A DNA stretch of 64,000 nt from Novosphingobium sp. GTDB taxonomy: Bacteria; Pseudomonadota; Alphaproteobacteria; Sphingomonadales; Sphingomonadaceae. Below the pieces are notes generated by a model. It saw only the letters and a program-made list of their open reading frames with translations. It was not told where the DNA came from and ran no database searches. Shown piece after piece: positions 9,466-17,487 of the stretch. Each line of letters begins with the position of its first letter. Position 1 is the first letter of the stretch. The DNA is taken from NCBI RefSeq assembly GCF_020852455.1, contig NZ_JADZAT010000006.1, forward strand, positions 62,001-126,000. The letters run 5' to 3'. Made by a program: the position numbers and the translations under genes.

Positions 9466-10223
9466 CACAGCACCTGCCCGTCATCTACGGTCAGCACCGA
9501 CCCGGTGATATGCGCCGAGGCATCCGAAGCCAGCAGCAGCAACGGCGCGTCGAGCGCGTCGATCGGACACATCCGCTTGCGGTGGAAGGCCGCGATCTGG
9601 GCCTTGCCGCCCTCGCTCTCGAACCAGTCGCCATCGATCTCGGTGCGGATATAGCCGGGCTCGATCGTGTTGACGTTGATCCCCTGGCGCACCCATTCGC
9701 GCGCGAACTGCCGACCCAGGTGGGCAACCCCGGCCTTGGTCGCGGCATAGGCGGCATCGCCCTGCCCGGTCATCTGGGCAGTGATCGAGCCGATCAGCAC
9801 CACCCGCCCGCGCCCATGCGCCTTGAACCCGGCCGCGATCATCCGTCGCCCGCCTTCGCGCGCAGTCAGATAGACCCCGGTGAAATTGGTGTTCACGACA
9901 TTGGCCACATCGGCCAGCGGCAGGTCGATCGAGCGCCCGGCGGTCGCGATCCCGGCGTTGGCCACCACGGTATCGACCGTGCCCCACTTCGCCTCTGCCG
10001 CGTCATAGGCGGCCATGATCGAAATTTCGTCAGTCACGTCGATCGCCACCGGCAGCGCCGCTTCGCCGAGCTCTGCGGCCAGCGCCGCAACCCGGTCCAC
10101 CCGCCGCGCGCCGATCACCACTTTCGCGCCTTCGCGCACGAACAGCCGCGCGAAATGCGCGCCGAAGCCCGATGATGCACCGGTAATCAGGGCGATCCGC
10201 CCCGTCATTGCCTGCCTGTCCAC
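9465..10223 (-). CDS. Short-chain dehydrogenase/reductase (SDR)
   Basis: The 252-residue classical SDR has the NAD(P)-binding TGASSGFGAHFAR motif, NAG in VVANAGIATAG, a catalytic Ser in GSITAQM, and YAATKAG as the YxxxK motif. The first codon is GTG at 10223, preceded by GAGGG at good spacing. An in-frame ATG at 10208 (MTGRIALITG) is the alternative. It forms a two-gene unit with the thiolase-like gene (1-bp overlap). The substrate is not predictable. An FNR-type palindrome lies 76 bp upstream of the GTG. No good -10 is seen at the matching place on this strand, so that site more likely serves the opposite strand. Confidence 0.88.
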   Translation of the reverse strand: MDRQAMTGRIALITGASSGFGAHFARLFVREGAKVVIGARRVDRVAALAAELGEAALPVAIDVTDEISIMAAYDAAEAKWGTVDTVVANAGIATAGRSIDLPLADVANVVNTNFTGVYLTAREGGRRMIAAGFKAHGRGRVVLIGSITAQMTGQGDAAYAATKAGVAHLGRQFAREWVRQGINVNTIEPGYIRTEIDGDWFESEGGKAQIAAFHRKRMCPIDALDAPLLLLASDASAHITGSVLTVDDGQVL

Positions 10224-10298
10224 TGATCCCTCGCCTGATTGCCGTTTTCCCGATCAAGAGCGGAGAGCGGCCAGACGATCAAGCAAAATTGCGCAAGT

Positions 10299-10312
10299 TT
10301 GACATTGGTCAA
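10299..10312. promoter_or_regulatory. FNR/FixK-type operator
   Basis: TTGAC-ATTG-GTCAA is a perfect 5+5 palindrome of the FNR/FixK type (family consensus TTGAT-N4-ATCAA). Its centre is 31 bp upstream of the centre of a TCAAAT hexamer at 10334-10339. That is the spacing of a class II FNR promoter (-41.5 and -10) reading rightwards towards the terminator at 10394-10429. Confidence 0.7.
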
Positions 10313-10345
10313 GGCAAAGCCTGCTGCGGCGGATCAAATCTGCCC

Positions 10346-10429
10346 GCAAGGAACCGACAGGCTCCATTCCAAATTCACAGTTCTCCCCACCTGGAGCGGC
10401 CAAACACGTGATGGCCGCTCTCTTTTTTG
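10346..10429 (+). ncRNA. Candidate FNR-activated small RNA
   Basis: No protein gene fits this stretch, yet it has the signals of a small transcription unit: an FNR palindrome centred at 10305.5, a -10-like TCAAAT at 10334-10339, a predicted start near 10346, and a strong intrinsic terminator ending at 10429. The predicted RNA is about 84 nt. It contains a CTCC-CCACCT-GGAG mini-hairpin that exposes a C-rich, anti-Shine-Dalgarno-like loop, a feature of trans-acting small RNAs. The logic resembles enterobacterial FnrS, an anaerobically induced small RNA, but no homology is claimed. Ends are predictions. Confidence 0.5.
10394..10429 (+). terminator. Rho-independent terminator
   Basis: The perfect stem GAGCGGCC/GGCCGCTC with an 11-nt loop is followed by TCTTTTTT. 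It reads on the plus strand, where no protein-coding gene ends, which points to a short non-coding transcript upstream. Confidence 0.85.
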
Positions 10430-10457
10430 TGCCGCAATGGCGAGTCAGGGATGGCTG

Positions 10458-10609
10458 CCCCTCTCCATTTTCGCGCAGCGCAAATGCGGAGGTGGATCGT
10501 CCGCAGGACGAGACGGAGGGGCCTTGAACGCTGATGCCGACACCCCTCCGTCAGCGGCTGACGCCGCTGCCACCTCCCCATTTGCGGCATTCGCCGAAAA
10601 TGGAGAGGG
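10458..10609. repeat. Long imperfect inverted repeat (REP/MITE-like intergenic element)
   Basis: The arms CCCTCTCCATTTTCG and CGAAAATGGAGAGGG pair at the outer ends. A second pair, GGAGGTGG/CCACCTCC with AAATGC/GCAAAT-like flanks, lies inside, and GACGGAGGGG/CCCCTCCGTC forms the core. The roughly 150-bp element could fold as one cruciform. It has no ORF of its own and ends 11 bp from the hemN stop, so it may act as the hemN 3' end. It looks like a non-autonomous dispersed repeat; copy number elsewhere is unknown. Confidence 0.75.
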
Positions 10610-10620
10610 TCTGGTGAGGC

Positions 10621-11934
10621 CTAGACCGCCGAACTGAACCGGCGAACCGAATCCTGGCGATAGGGATCGAACAGCGCCGCGACGGTGCGGGCATAGGGCA
10701 GGCCATCGGGCGCGATGGTCAGCGTGTCACCTGACAGGCTGGCAATGCCGCGTTCGATGAACGGGGCCAGCCGGGCCGCCGCCTCGCTGGCCAGATCGGG
10801 ATCGAGACTGGCAGTGCCATGGCACAGCAGCGCCTCGATCACCGCGCCGCGGCGCTGGTCATCGCGCGAACGCCGCACCCCGTGCGCGGCGGGCAGCATG
10901 TCCTGCGACAGCAGCATGCGATAGCGTCCGGCGTTCTTCTCGTTCTGGACCAGCAGATCGGGGAAACAGCCGATTGCCGATGCGCCCAGCCCGACCAGCA
11001 CTTCGGCCTGATCATCGGTGAAGCCCTGGAAATTGCGCCGCAGCGTGGCGTTGCGGACTGCCTTGGCCATCGGATCGCCGGGCTTGGCGAAATGGTCGAA
11101 GCCCACCGGCACATAGCCGGCCTCGGTCAGCAGGCGATAGCCGAACTGGGCCATGGCAAAGCGTTCGGCCTGGCCGGGCAGGTTGCTGCCATCGATCCGC
11201 CGCTGGCGCGGCAGCATGTGCGGGACATGGGCATAGCCGAACAGCGCGATCCGGTCGGCGCCCAGTTCGATCGTGCGCAGCAGCGTGGCTTCGAGTTCGA
11301 CCAGCGTCTGGCCCGGCAGGCCATACATCAGATCGAAATTGAGCGAGGTTACGCCGTGGGTGCGCAGCAGGTCGGTCGCGCGGGCCAGCAACTCATCGGG
11401 CTGGACCCGCCCGATCGCGGCCTGCAATGCGGGATCGAAGGTCTGCACGCCCAGGCTGGCATAGCGCACCCCGACCGCGCCCAGCACCTGCCCCCAGTCG
11501 GGCGTCAGGGTGCGCGGATCAAGCTCGATCGAATATTCCGGGTTTTCGAGCGGCATGTGCAGCGTGAGCGCATCGAGCAGCCGCAGGAAATCGATCGGGC
11601 TGATCGCATTGGGACTGCCCCCGCCAAAAGCGACGCGGCGCACCCCGGCGGCGTGGCCCAGCCGGACCCCGGTGATCGCAATCTCCCGGTGCAGCGAATC
11701 GAGGTAGTTCGACAGCCGCTGGGTCTTGTTCGCGGCGCCGGTGTTGCAGCCGCAGTACCAGCAGATCTTCTCGCAGAACGGGATGTGGAGATAGAGCGAC
11801 ACATCGCCGCTGGCCTTGCGCAGCGCGGCATCGGCATCGGCCGCGCCGACATCGCCCTTGAATTCGGCAGCGGTCGGAAAGCTGGTGTAGCGCGGGACCG
11901 GCGTTTCGAGCAGTTCGGGATAATACTTCCACAT
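10621..11934 (-). CDS. hemN: Oxygen-independent coproporphyrinogen III dehydrogenase (radical SAM)
   Basis: The 437-residue product has the radical-SAM cluster motif HIPFCEKICWYCGC (C54, C58, C61 plus the adjacent C63 typical of HemN), RYTSFP near the N-terminus, FGGGSPNAI and SLGVQTFDP. HemN decarboxylates coproporphyrinogen III to protoporphyrinogen IX without oxygen, in the cytoplasm. It lies downstream of the cbb3 assembly genes on the same strand, so it fits a low-oxygen transcript. A degenerate FNR-like sequence (TTGCG-N4-CTCAA, 11970-11983) sits 36 bp upstream of its start but matches only 7 of 10 positions. The long inverted repeat lies directly after its stop. Confidence 0.95.
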   Translation of the reverse strand: MWKYYPELLETPVPRYTSFPTAAEFKGDVGAADADAALRKASGDVSLYLHIPFCEKICWYCGCNTGAANKTQRLSNYLDSLHREIAITGVRLGHAAGVRRVAFGGGSPNAISPIDFLRLLDALTLHMPLENPEYSIELDPRTLTPDWGQVLGAVGVRYASLGVQTFDPALQAAIGRVQPDELLARATDLLRTHGVTSLNFDLMYGLPGQTLVELEATLLRTIELGADRIALFGYAHVPHMLPRQRRIDGSNLPGQAERFAMAQFGYRLLTEAGYVPVGFDHFAKPGDPMAKAVRNATLRRNFQGFTDDQAEVLVGLGASAIGCFPDLLVQNEKNAGRYRMLLSQDMLPAAHGVRRSRDDQRRGAVIEALLCHGTASLDPDLASEAAARLAPFIERGIASLSGDTLTIAPDGLPYARTVAALFDPYRQDSVRRFSSAV

Positions 11935-11966
11935 GCTGGCTGGTTAAACGATTCCGGCCAAGCCAA

Positions 11967-12209
11967 TCATTGCGATGGCTCAAAATCCTTCTGCATCCGT
12001 TTCCGGCTGGAACCCGAATGGCACCCCTTGGCGCAGCAGCCATTTTCGCCGCCTTGGGGGGCTGGCGGTTGCCCCGGAACCTCAACCATCCGCACCTGGC
12101 CATCCCCGGTGCACAGCGGCATCATCAGCCCGCCGGCCGCAGCCGGAGCGGCCACGTTGAGCGCGGCGGGAACGAGCGCGATCAGGCCGAACAGTGCGCG
12201 CCGCCTCAT
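11967..12209 (-). CDS. Small exported Cys-rich protein of the cbb3 assembly operon, function unknown
   Basis: The 80-residue product begins with a signal-peptide-like segment (RRRALFGLIALVPAALNVAAPAAA). It ends in a Cys/His cluster (GENGCCAKGCHSG) and a basic tail (SSRKRMQK), with another Cys at LCTGDG. Its ATG overlaps the ccoS stop as ATGA, so it is translated with ccoS and placed between ccoS and hemN. The Cys/His cluster suggests metal binding, perhaps copper for the oxidase, but this is inference and no family was recognised. The position is conserved-looking rather than random, because the coupling to ccoS is exact. Confidence 0.65.
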   Translation of the reverse strand: MRRRALFGLIALVPAALNVAAPAAAGGLMMPLCTGDGQVRMVEVPGQPPAPQGGENGCCAKGCHSGSSRKRMQKDFEPSQ

Positions 12210-12358
12210 TCCACCTCATCCTCTTCATCGATCAGGATCCGTGCCGCCGCGCCGTCAAGATCTTCAAACTGACCGCGTTTCAGCGCCCAGAAGAAGGCCA
12301 CCAGCCCCAGCAGGCCCAGGCCCAGCGCGACCGGGATCAGCACCGCCAGCCCGGTCAT
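12206..12358 (-). CDS. ccoS: cbb3 oxidase maturation protein CcoS/FixS
   Basis: This 50-codon gene is missing from the ORF track. It starts at the ATG at 12358, which overlaps the ccoI stop as ATGA, and reads MTGLAVLIPVALGLGLLGLV. The membrane helix is followed by FFWALKRGQFEDLDG and an acidic tail ending DEEDEVE. The FWALKxGQFxDL signature is diagnostic for CcoS, a single-helix protein needed to insert haem and copper into CcoN. It is the fourth gene of ccoGHIS. Confidence 0.93.
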   Translation of the reverse strand: MTGLAVLIPVALGLGLLGLVAFFWALKRGQFEDLDGAAARILIDEEDEVE

Positions 12359-14478
12359 CTGCCCACTCCGGCCAGCCGCAGCGAATTGCCGATCACCAGC
12401 AGCGAGCTGGTCGACATCGCCACCGCCGCGATCAGCGGGGTCACCAGGCCGGCCATCGCCAGCGGCACTGCCAGCAGGTTATAGCCGATCGCCATCACGA
12501 AATTCTGCTTCACCACCCGCATCGTGGAGCGCGCGGTGCGCACCGCCAGCGGCAATGCTTCCAGCGAATCGCCCAGGAACACCAGATCCGCCGCCTGCCG
12601 CCCGACATCGCTGGCTGTGCCCGGCGCGATCGAGGCATTGGCGGCGGCCAGCGCGGGGCCATCGTTCAGCCCGTCGCCCGCCATCAGCACCTTGTGCCCG
12701 GCACCCTGCAGCCGCGCGATCGCTTCCTGCTTGTCCTGCGGCGAGGCATTGCCTTGCCCGGTCAGCCCGGTTTCGCGCGCAACCTCGGCCACCGCGCCAG
12801 GATTGTCACCCGACAGGATTGAAGGTTCGATGCCGAGGCGGCGCAGCTTGTCGAGCGCGGCTGCGGCATCGGGGCGCAGGCGATCGGCAAAGGGGATCAG
12901 CCAGACCGGCTGGCCTTCGATATCGAGCGTGGTGGCGATCCCGCTGGCGCTGTCGGGGCGGCGCAGTGCAACCTTGCGGCCCTGCCACAGCGCGGACAGG
13001 CCCTGCCCCGCTTCCTCACCCACTTCGGTCAATTCGGCCGGCTTGATCCCGCGGGCAGCCAGCGCCTCGACCAGTGCGCGCGACAGCGGGTGGCGGCTGT
13101 GCGAGGCCAGCCCCAGCGCCACGGCGGCGGCATCGGCGGGCAGCGCATCAAGCGTGACCGGATCGGGCAGCGGGCGGCCCAGCGTGAGCGTCCCGGTCTT
13201 GTCGAGCAGCGCGCGATCAATATCGGCGATCCGTTCAAGCGCGGCGCCATCCTTGACCATGACTCCGCGCTTCATCAGTGCCGAACAGGCCACAACCTGC
13301 GCCACCGGCACCGCCAGCCCCAAGGCGCAGGGGCAGGTGATGATCAGCACCGCGATGGCATAGACCAGCGACTGGTAAACCCCGGCCCCGGCCAGCATCC
13401 AGCCCGCGAAGGTCAGCGCGGCAAGCGAATGGACCGCCGGAGCATAGAGCCGCGAAGCGCGATCGGCGATCCGCACATAGGCCGAACGGACCTGGCCAGA
13501 TGCCTCCATCAGCCGCGCGATTTCAGCCAGCGTGGTGCCCGAACCGGCCGCCGTCACGCGGACATCGACCGGGTTTTCAAGGTTGAGCGTCCCGGCCAGC
13601 ACCGGATCGCCACTGGCAGCGGCAATCGGCGCGCTTTCGCCGGTCAGCAGCGACTGATCGAACCGGCTTGCGCCGCTCACGACCTCGCCATCGGCGGCGA
13701 GCCGTTCACCGGCGGCGACACGCATGACCATGCCGGGGACGAGATCAGTCGAAGGAAGCCATTGCAGTCCCCCTTCCTTCGCCACGACCATCGCCCCCGG
13801 AGCTGCCTGGCGCAGCAGCGCATCGACACCGGCGCGCGCGCGATCACGCATCGCCGCGTCGAGCGCGCGCCCGGCGAGCAGAAACAGCAGCAGCATCAGG
13901 GTTCCATCGAACCAGGCATCCTGCCCGTGATTCATCGTTTCATAGAGCGACAGCGCGGTCGCCAGTGTGACCCCGATCGAGATCGGCACATCCATGTTGG
14001 TGGTGCGCTTGCTCAGCGCAGACCAGGCCGAGCGGAAGAACGGCATACCCGAATAGATGATCGCCGGCACACCGATCGCGGCGGACAGCCAGTGGAACAG
14101 TTCCTTGGTGGCCCCTTCGGCGCCCGACCAGATGCTGACCGACAGCAGCATCACGTTCATGCAGGCAAAGCCCGCCACCGCCAGCGCCGGCAGCAGCGGC
14201 TTGACCGCCGAGGGCGGCGGCGCAACCTCTTCGCCGCGCGGCTGGCTGGCAAAGCCGACCGCGCTCAGCGCATCGACCAGCGCCGGAACCTCAAGCGCGG
14301 GATCGTGCTCAACCCGCACTTGCCGCGCGGTCAGGTTGACGCGGGCTTCCTCCACTCCGTCAAGCGCGGCAAGCGCGCGTTCGACCTTGGCCATGCAGCC
14401 CGCGCAATGCATGCCGGGCACGACCATCACGGTCGTGACCGGGGCAGCATCGGGCTGAAGGCGCGCGGTGGCGGTCAC
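12355..14478 (-). CDS. ccoI: Cu-transporting P-type ATPase CcoI/FixI
   Basis: The 707-residue product has an N-terminal heavy-metal domain (GMHCAGC, C25 and C28), eight predicted membrane helices, the ion-path motif TCPCALGL (near residue 383), the phosphorylation site DKTGTLTLG (near 426) and the hinge GDGLNDGPAL. This is the P1B ATPase that supplies copper for the CuB site of the cbb3 oxidase. The start is GTG and overlaps the ccoH stop as GTGA. The order ccoG-ccoH-ccoI-ccoS directly follows ccoNOQP, the classical arrangement. Confidence 0.95.
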   Translation of the reverse strand: MTATARLQPDAAPVTTVMVVPGMHCAGCMAKVERALAALDGVEEARVNLTARQVRVEHDPALEVPALVDALSAVGFASQPRGEEVAPPPSAVKPLLPALAVAGFACMNVMLLSVSIWSGAEGATKELFHWLSAAIGVPAIIYSGMPFFRSAWSALSKRTTNMDVPISIGVTLATALSLYETMNHGQDAWFDGTLMLLLFLLAGRALDAAMRDRARAGVDALLRQAAPGAMVVAKEGGLQWLPSTDLVPGMVMRVAAGERLAADGEVVSGASRFDQSLLTGESAPIAAASGDPVLAGTLNLENPVDVRVTAAGSGTTLAEIARLMEASGQVRSAYVRIADRASRLYAPAVHSLAALTFAGWMLAGAGVYQSLVYAIAVLIITCPCALGLAVPVAQVVACSALMKRGVMVKDGAALERIADIDRALLDKTGTLTLGRPLPDPVTLDALPADAAAVALGLASHSRHPLSRALVEALAARGIKPAELTEVGEEAGQGLSALWQGRKVALRRPDSASGIATTLDIEGQPVWLIPFADRLRPDAAAALDKLRRLGIEPSILSGDNPGAVAEVARETGLTGQGNASPQDKQEAIARLQGAGHKVLMAGDGLNDGPALAAANASIAPGTASDVGRQAADLVFLGDSLEALPLAVRTARSTMRVVKQNFVMAIGYNLLAVPLAMAGLVTPLIAAVAMSTSSLLVIGNSLRLAGVGR

Positions 14479-14939
14479 TTGAAGTCCTGTTCCTCACGCC
14501 AGCGCTGGTTGCCCAGCTGCGCCTCGATCCGCAGCTTCCAGCGTTCGATCGGCAGCGGCTGGTTCGAAACGAAGCTGCCGTCGGCCTGGCGCTGGAAGGT
14601 CAGCGCCTGATCGGGCATCTGGCCCAGCGGATGGCGGGCCAGCGCGCTCAGCGTCAGACCGCTGCCCGGCACCCCGGCCATGGTAATCGCCACCCGGCCA
14701 TCGGCCAGACGGCTGCTTTTCGCGGTCCAGCCCAGCGCTTTCTGGCGTTTGGCTTCTTCCAGCCAGCGGTTGTAGTGCTGGCTGGCGACATAGGAGTTAT
14801 CGACTACCACCCCGCCAAAGGTGCGGATCGCGGCCCGCGCCATCACCAGGTTGACCCCGATCACCACCGCGAAGAAGGCAACGATGATGATCGCGATATG
14901 CTTGCCGGTGAACGGCCCGGTGGTCAGTGCGCGGATCAT
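14475..14939 (-). CDS. ccoH: cbb3 oxidase assembly protein CcoH/FixH
   Basis: The 154-residue product has a short N-terminus (TTGPFTGKHI), one membrane helix (IIIVAFFAVVIGVNLVMA) and the FixH pattern GGVVVDNSYVASQHYN. A periplasmic beta-rich domain follows. FixH/CcoH is needed for stable assembly of the CcoN-containing complex. ATGA overlap couples it to ccoG, and GTGA overlap to ccoI. Confidence 0.93.
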   Translation of the reverse strand: MIRALTTGPFTGKHIAIIIVAFFAVVIGVNLVMARAAIRTFGGVVVDNSYVASQHYNRWLEEAKRQKALGWTAKSSRLADGRVAITMAGVPGSGLTLSALARHPLGQMPDQALTFQRQADGSFVSNQPLPIERWKLRIEAQLGNQRWREEQDFK

Positions 14940-16402
14940 TGGTTGCCTCCCTCGGCGTTTTCTTCAGGCGCATCGAAGCGCACTTCGCTCATGTCACCGC
15001 CGCCTTCCTTGTCGGTCGCGACCAGGTTGAAGCGGATTTTCTGCGGCGCGGTGGTGCCCGGCGCGATGACATAGACTCTGAGCGGTTCGACCTGATCGGC
15101 CGGTACCTGAACGTCGATCATCGCGGCCGCCTTGTCGCGCGGCATATCATCGGTCCACATCAGCCCGCCCTTCAGGCCTTCCAGGCTGACCCGCATCGGC
15201 CGCGGACGGCCTTCCATGTTGAGCAGCTTGACGGTGTAGTCGTTGCGCACCTCGCCGGAGGGTTCGGTGGTATAGGGCGGATTGCGGTCCTTCTGCACCG
15301 AGATGTCGATGTGCTTGCGGGCGCCCAGTGCGAACAGCAGGGCAAAGCCGATCGACGCCCAGACGCCGACATAGATCAGCGTGCGGGTGTGGAACAGCGC
15401 CTTGCTGATCGGCCGCGGTTCACCGCCCTCACGCTCGATCTTGCAGTCTTCGAGCGTGGCATAGTCGATCAGGCCGCGCGGACGACCCAGCTGGGTCATC
15501 ACGCTGTCGCAGGCATCGATGCACAGCGCGCAGGTGATGCAGGCGATATCGGGCCCGTTGCGGATGTCATAGCCGGTCGGGCAGACATTGACGCACTGGT
15601 TGCAATCGACGCAGTCGCCGATCCCGCCGGGGTTCTTTTCCTTCTTCTTGGCACTGCCGCGCGGCTCGCCGCGCCAGTCCTTGTAGGTAACGATCAGGCT
15701 CTTTTCATCGAGCATCGCGGTCTGGATCCGCGGCCAGGGGCACATGTAGATGCACACCTGTTCGCGCATGAAGCCGCCGAAGATGAAGGTGGTCGCGGTC
15801 AGCACGCCGACGGTGGCATAGGCCACCGGATCGGCCTGGCCGGTCCAGAAATCGACCGTCAGCGTCGGCGCATCGGCAAAGTACATGATCCAGGCGCCGC
15901 CGGTCCAGAAGCTGATCGCCAGGTAGATCGACCACTTGAGGGCGCGCTTGAAGATCTTCTGCGCCCCCCACGGGGCGTTTTCCAGCCGCTGCTGGGCATT
16001 GCGATCGCCATCGACCAGCCGGTCAACGTGCTGGAACAGGTCGGTCCAGACCGTCTGCGGGCAGGAATAGCCGCACCAGGCGCGCCCCACCGCGCTGGTA
16101 ATCACGAACAGGCCGATCCCGGCCATGATCAGCAGGCCGGCCACGAAATAGAATTCCTGCGGCCAGATCTCGATCCCGAACATGTAGAACCGGCGGTGGG
16201 CCAGATCGACCAGCACCGCCTGGTTCGGGGCATAGGGTCCGCGGTCCCAGCGCAGCCATGGCGTGATGTAATAGACGCCCAGAGTGAGCGCCATCACCAG
16301 CCATTTGAAGCGGCGGAAGCGGCCGTCTACCGCTTTGGGGAAGACGGCCTTGCGCTTCGCATAGAGACTTGCAGATACGGACTTCTGATCAGGGTTTAGC
16401 AT
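14936..16402 (-). CDS. ccoG: cbb3 oxidase accessory protein CcoG/FixG (polyferredoxin)
   Basis: From the ATG at 16402 the product is 488 residues. It has five or so membrane helices, the WCGYSCPQTVW element, two ferredoxin-type [4Fe-4S] motifs (CVDCNQCVNVCPTG and CITCALCIDAC) and a C-terminal Ig-like FixG domain. CcoG is thought to reduce copper during CuB insertion. The ORF track's start at 16483 would overlap ccoP by 95 bp; the ATG at 16402 overlaps by only 14 bp (16414 is the alternative). It is the first gene of ccoGHIS and continues from ccoP. Confidence 0.93.
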   Translation of the reverse strand: MLNPDQKSVSASLYAKRKAVFPKAVDGRFRRFKWLVMALTLGVYYITPWLRWDRGPYAPNQAVLVDLAHRRFYMFGIEIWPQEFYFVAGLLIMAGIGLFVITSAVGRAWCGYSCPQTVWTDLFQHVDRLVDGDRNAQQRLENAPWGAQKIFKRALKWSIYLAISFWTGGAWIMYFADAPTLTVDFWTGQADPVAYATVGVLTATTFIFGGFMREQVCIYMCPWPRIQTAMLDEKSLIVTYKDWRGEPRGSAKKKEKNPGGIGDCVDCNQCVNVCPTGYDIRNGPDIACITCALCIDACDSVMTQLGRPRGLIDYATLEDCKIEREGGEPRPISKALFHTRTLIYVGVWASIGFALLFALGARKHIDISVQKDRNPPYTTEPSGEVRNDYTVKLLNMEGRPRPMRVSLEGLKGGLMWTDDMPRDKAAAMIDVQVPADQVEPLRVYVIAPGTTAPQKIRFNLVATDKEGGGDMSEVRFDAPEENAEGGNQ

Positions 16403-17324
16403 TTCCGGTACCATCCGCAGGAGGTGCAGCAGCTGCAGGCGCAGCTGCCTGGAACTTCTCACCGCCCCCCAGCGAGTGGACATAGACTGCCAGCATCTTG
16501 ATCGTCACCGCATCAAGCTTGCCCGCCCAGGCCGGCATCACCCCGGCATGCGCCTTGGAAATGCTGGCCGAGACCTGTTCCTGGCTGCCGCCATAGAGCC
16601 ACACGCCATCGGCCAGGTTGGGTGCGCCAAACTGGCGCAGGCCCTTGCCGTCGGTGCCGTGGCAGGCCACGCAGTTGGCGGCAAAGACCGCTGCACCGCG
16701 CTGGGCCGCCGCGTCATTCGGCGCCTTGCCCGAAAGCGAGCGGACATAGCTGGTAACGTCAGCGATCTGGCCGCCCTGCAGCACGCCGTCCTTGCCGAAG
16801 CTGGGCATCAGGCTGGTACGCGTGGTATCGACACCAGGCGAGCGGATCCCGTGAGTGATCGTGAACTCGATATCCTGGGCGCTGCCACCCCACAGCCAGT
16901 CGGCATCCTTGAGGTTGGGATAGCCGATCCCGCCGGCCGCACCCGCACCGTGACACTGCACGCAGTTCTGCTTGAACGCGGCCTTGCCGCCGGCCTTGGC
17001 CTGGTCAAGCATCTTGGGATCGGCCAGGATCGCGTCAAGCGAAGTGGCGGCGATCGCGTCGAGCACCGGCTTGCGCTCGGTCGCTGCCTTGTCCATTTCC
17101 GCGGCCAGCTGACCACGGCTGGACCAGCCCCACATCCCTTCGGTGCCGCTCTTGAGCAGCGGGATCGCGGGATAGACCACCATGTAGCCGATCGAGAACA
17201 CCACACAGAGCCAGAAGGTGGTCACCCACCAGCGCGGCAAGGGGTTGTTCAGTTCCTCGATGCCATCCCATTCGTGACCGACGGTTTCGATGCCGGTCGG
17301 CTCGTCAATGCGCTTATTCGCCAT
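16389..17324 (-). CDS. ccoP: cbb3-type cytochrome c oxidase subunit III (dihaem), CcoP
   Basis: From the ATG at 17324 the product is 311 residues (a GTG 9 bp upstream is also in frame). The N-terminal part carries EWDGIEELNNPLPRWW, the CcoP signature, and a membrane helix. Two periplasmic class I cytochrome c domains follow, with haem sites CVQCH and CVACH and distal Met regions LMPSFG and VMPAW. CcoP passes electrons from soluble cytochrome c to CcoO. The C-terminus ends in an Ala/Pro-rich tail. It overlaps ccoQ by 11 bp and ccoG by 14 bp. Confidence 0.96.
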   Translation of the reverse strand: MANKRIDEPTGIETVGHEWDGIEELNNPLPRWWVTTFWLCVVFSIGYMVVYPAIPLLKSGTEGMWGWSSRGQLAAEMDKAATERKPVLDAIAATSLDAILADPKMLDQAKAGGKAAFKQNCVQCHGAGAAGGIGYPNLKDADWLWGGSAQDIEFTITHGIRSPGVDTTRTSLMPSFGKDGVLQGGQIADVTSYVRSLSGKAPNDAAAQRGAAVFAANCVACHGTDGKGLRQFGAPNLADGVWLYGGSQEQVSASISKAHAGVMPAWAGKLDAVTIKMLAVYVHSLGGGEKFQAAAPAAAAPPADGTGNAKP

Positions 17325-17487
17325 TGTCGTCACCTTTGAAAATCATGTTCGCGGCCGCTTCGTTGTCTTCCCTGGCGCCCGGCCGGAATGGCCAGGCCGC
17401 CAGGATCACGAAGACAACGACCATTCCGGCCAGCCCCCAGCTGTCGGCAAAGTGCCGCAGCGTCTCGTAGGTCGAATGCGGGCTCAA
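17314..17487 (-). CDS. ccoQ: cbb3-type oxidase subunit IV, CcoQ
   Basis: This gene is absent from the ORF track because it is short and starts with TTG. The start codon overlaps the ccoO stop as TTGA. The 57-residue product has [14 protein letters not shown], the typical CcoQ N-terminus, one membrane helix ([16 protein letters not shown]) and a polar tail ending before the TAA at 17314-17316. CcoQ stabilises the oxidase. An internal ATG (codon 22) lies inside the helix and would give no sensible protein. The position between ccoO and ccoP confirms the call. Confidence 0.92.
   Translation of the reverse strand: MSPHSTYETLRHFADSWGLAGMVVVFVILAAWPFRPGAREDNEAAANMIFKGDDNGE

Noticed and set aside
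11970-11983. FNR-like TTGCG-N4-CTCAA before hemN
   Set aside because: Only 7 of 10 fixed positions match and it lies 36 bp from the start codon, too close for a normal class II promoter with a leader.
10819-12822. 667-residue plus-strand ORF opposite hemN and ccoS/ccoI
   Set aside because: Antisense shadow spanning several real genes.
14927-16399. 490-residue plus-strand ORF opposite ccoG
   Set aside because: Antisense shadow; ccoG has full Fe-S motifs on the other strand.
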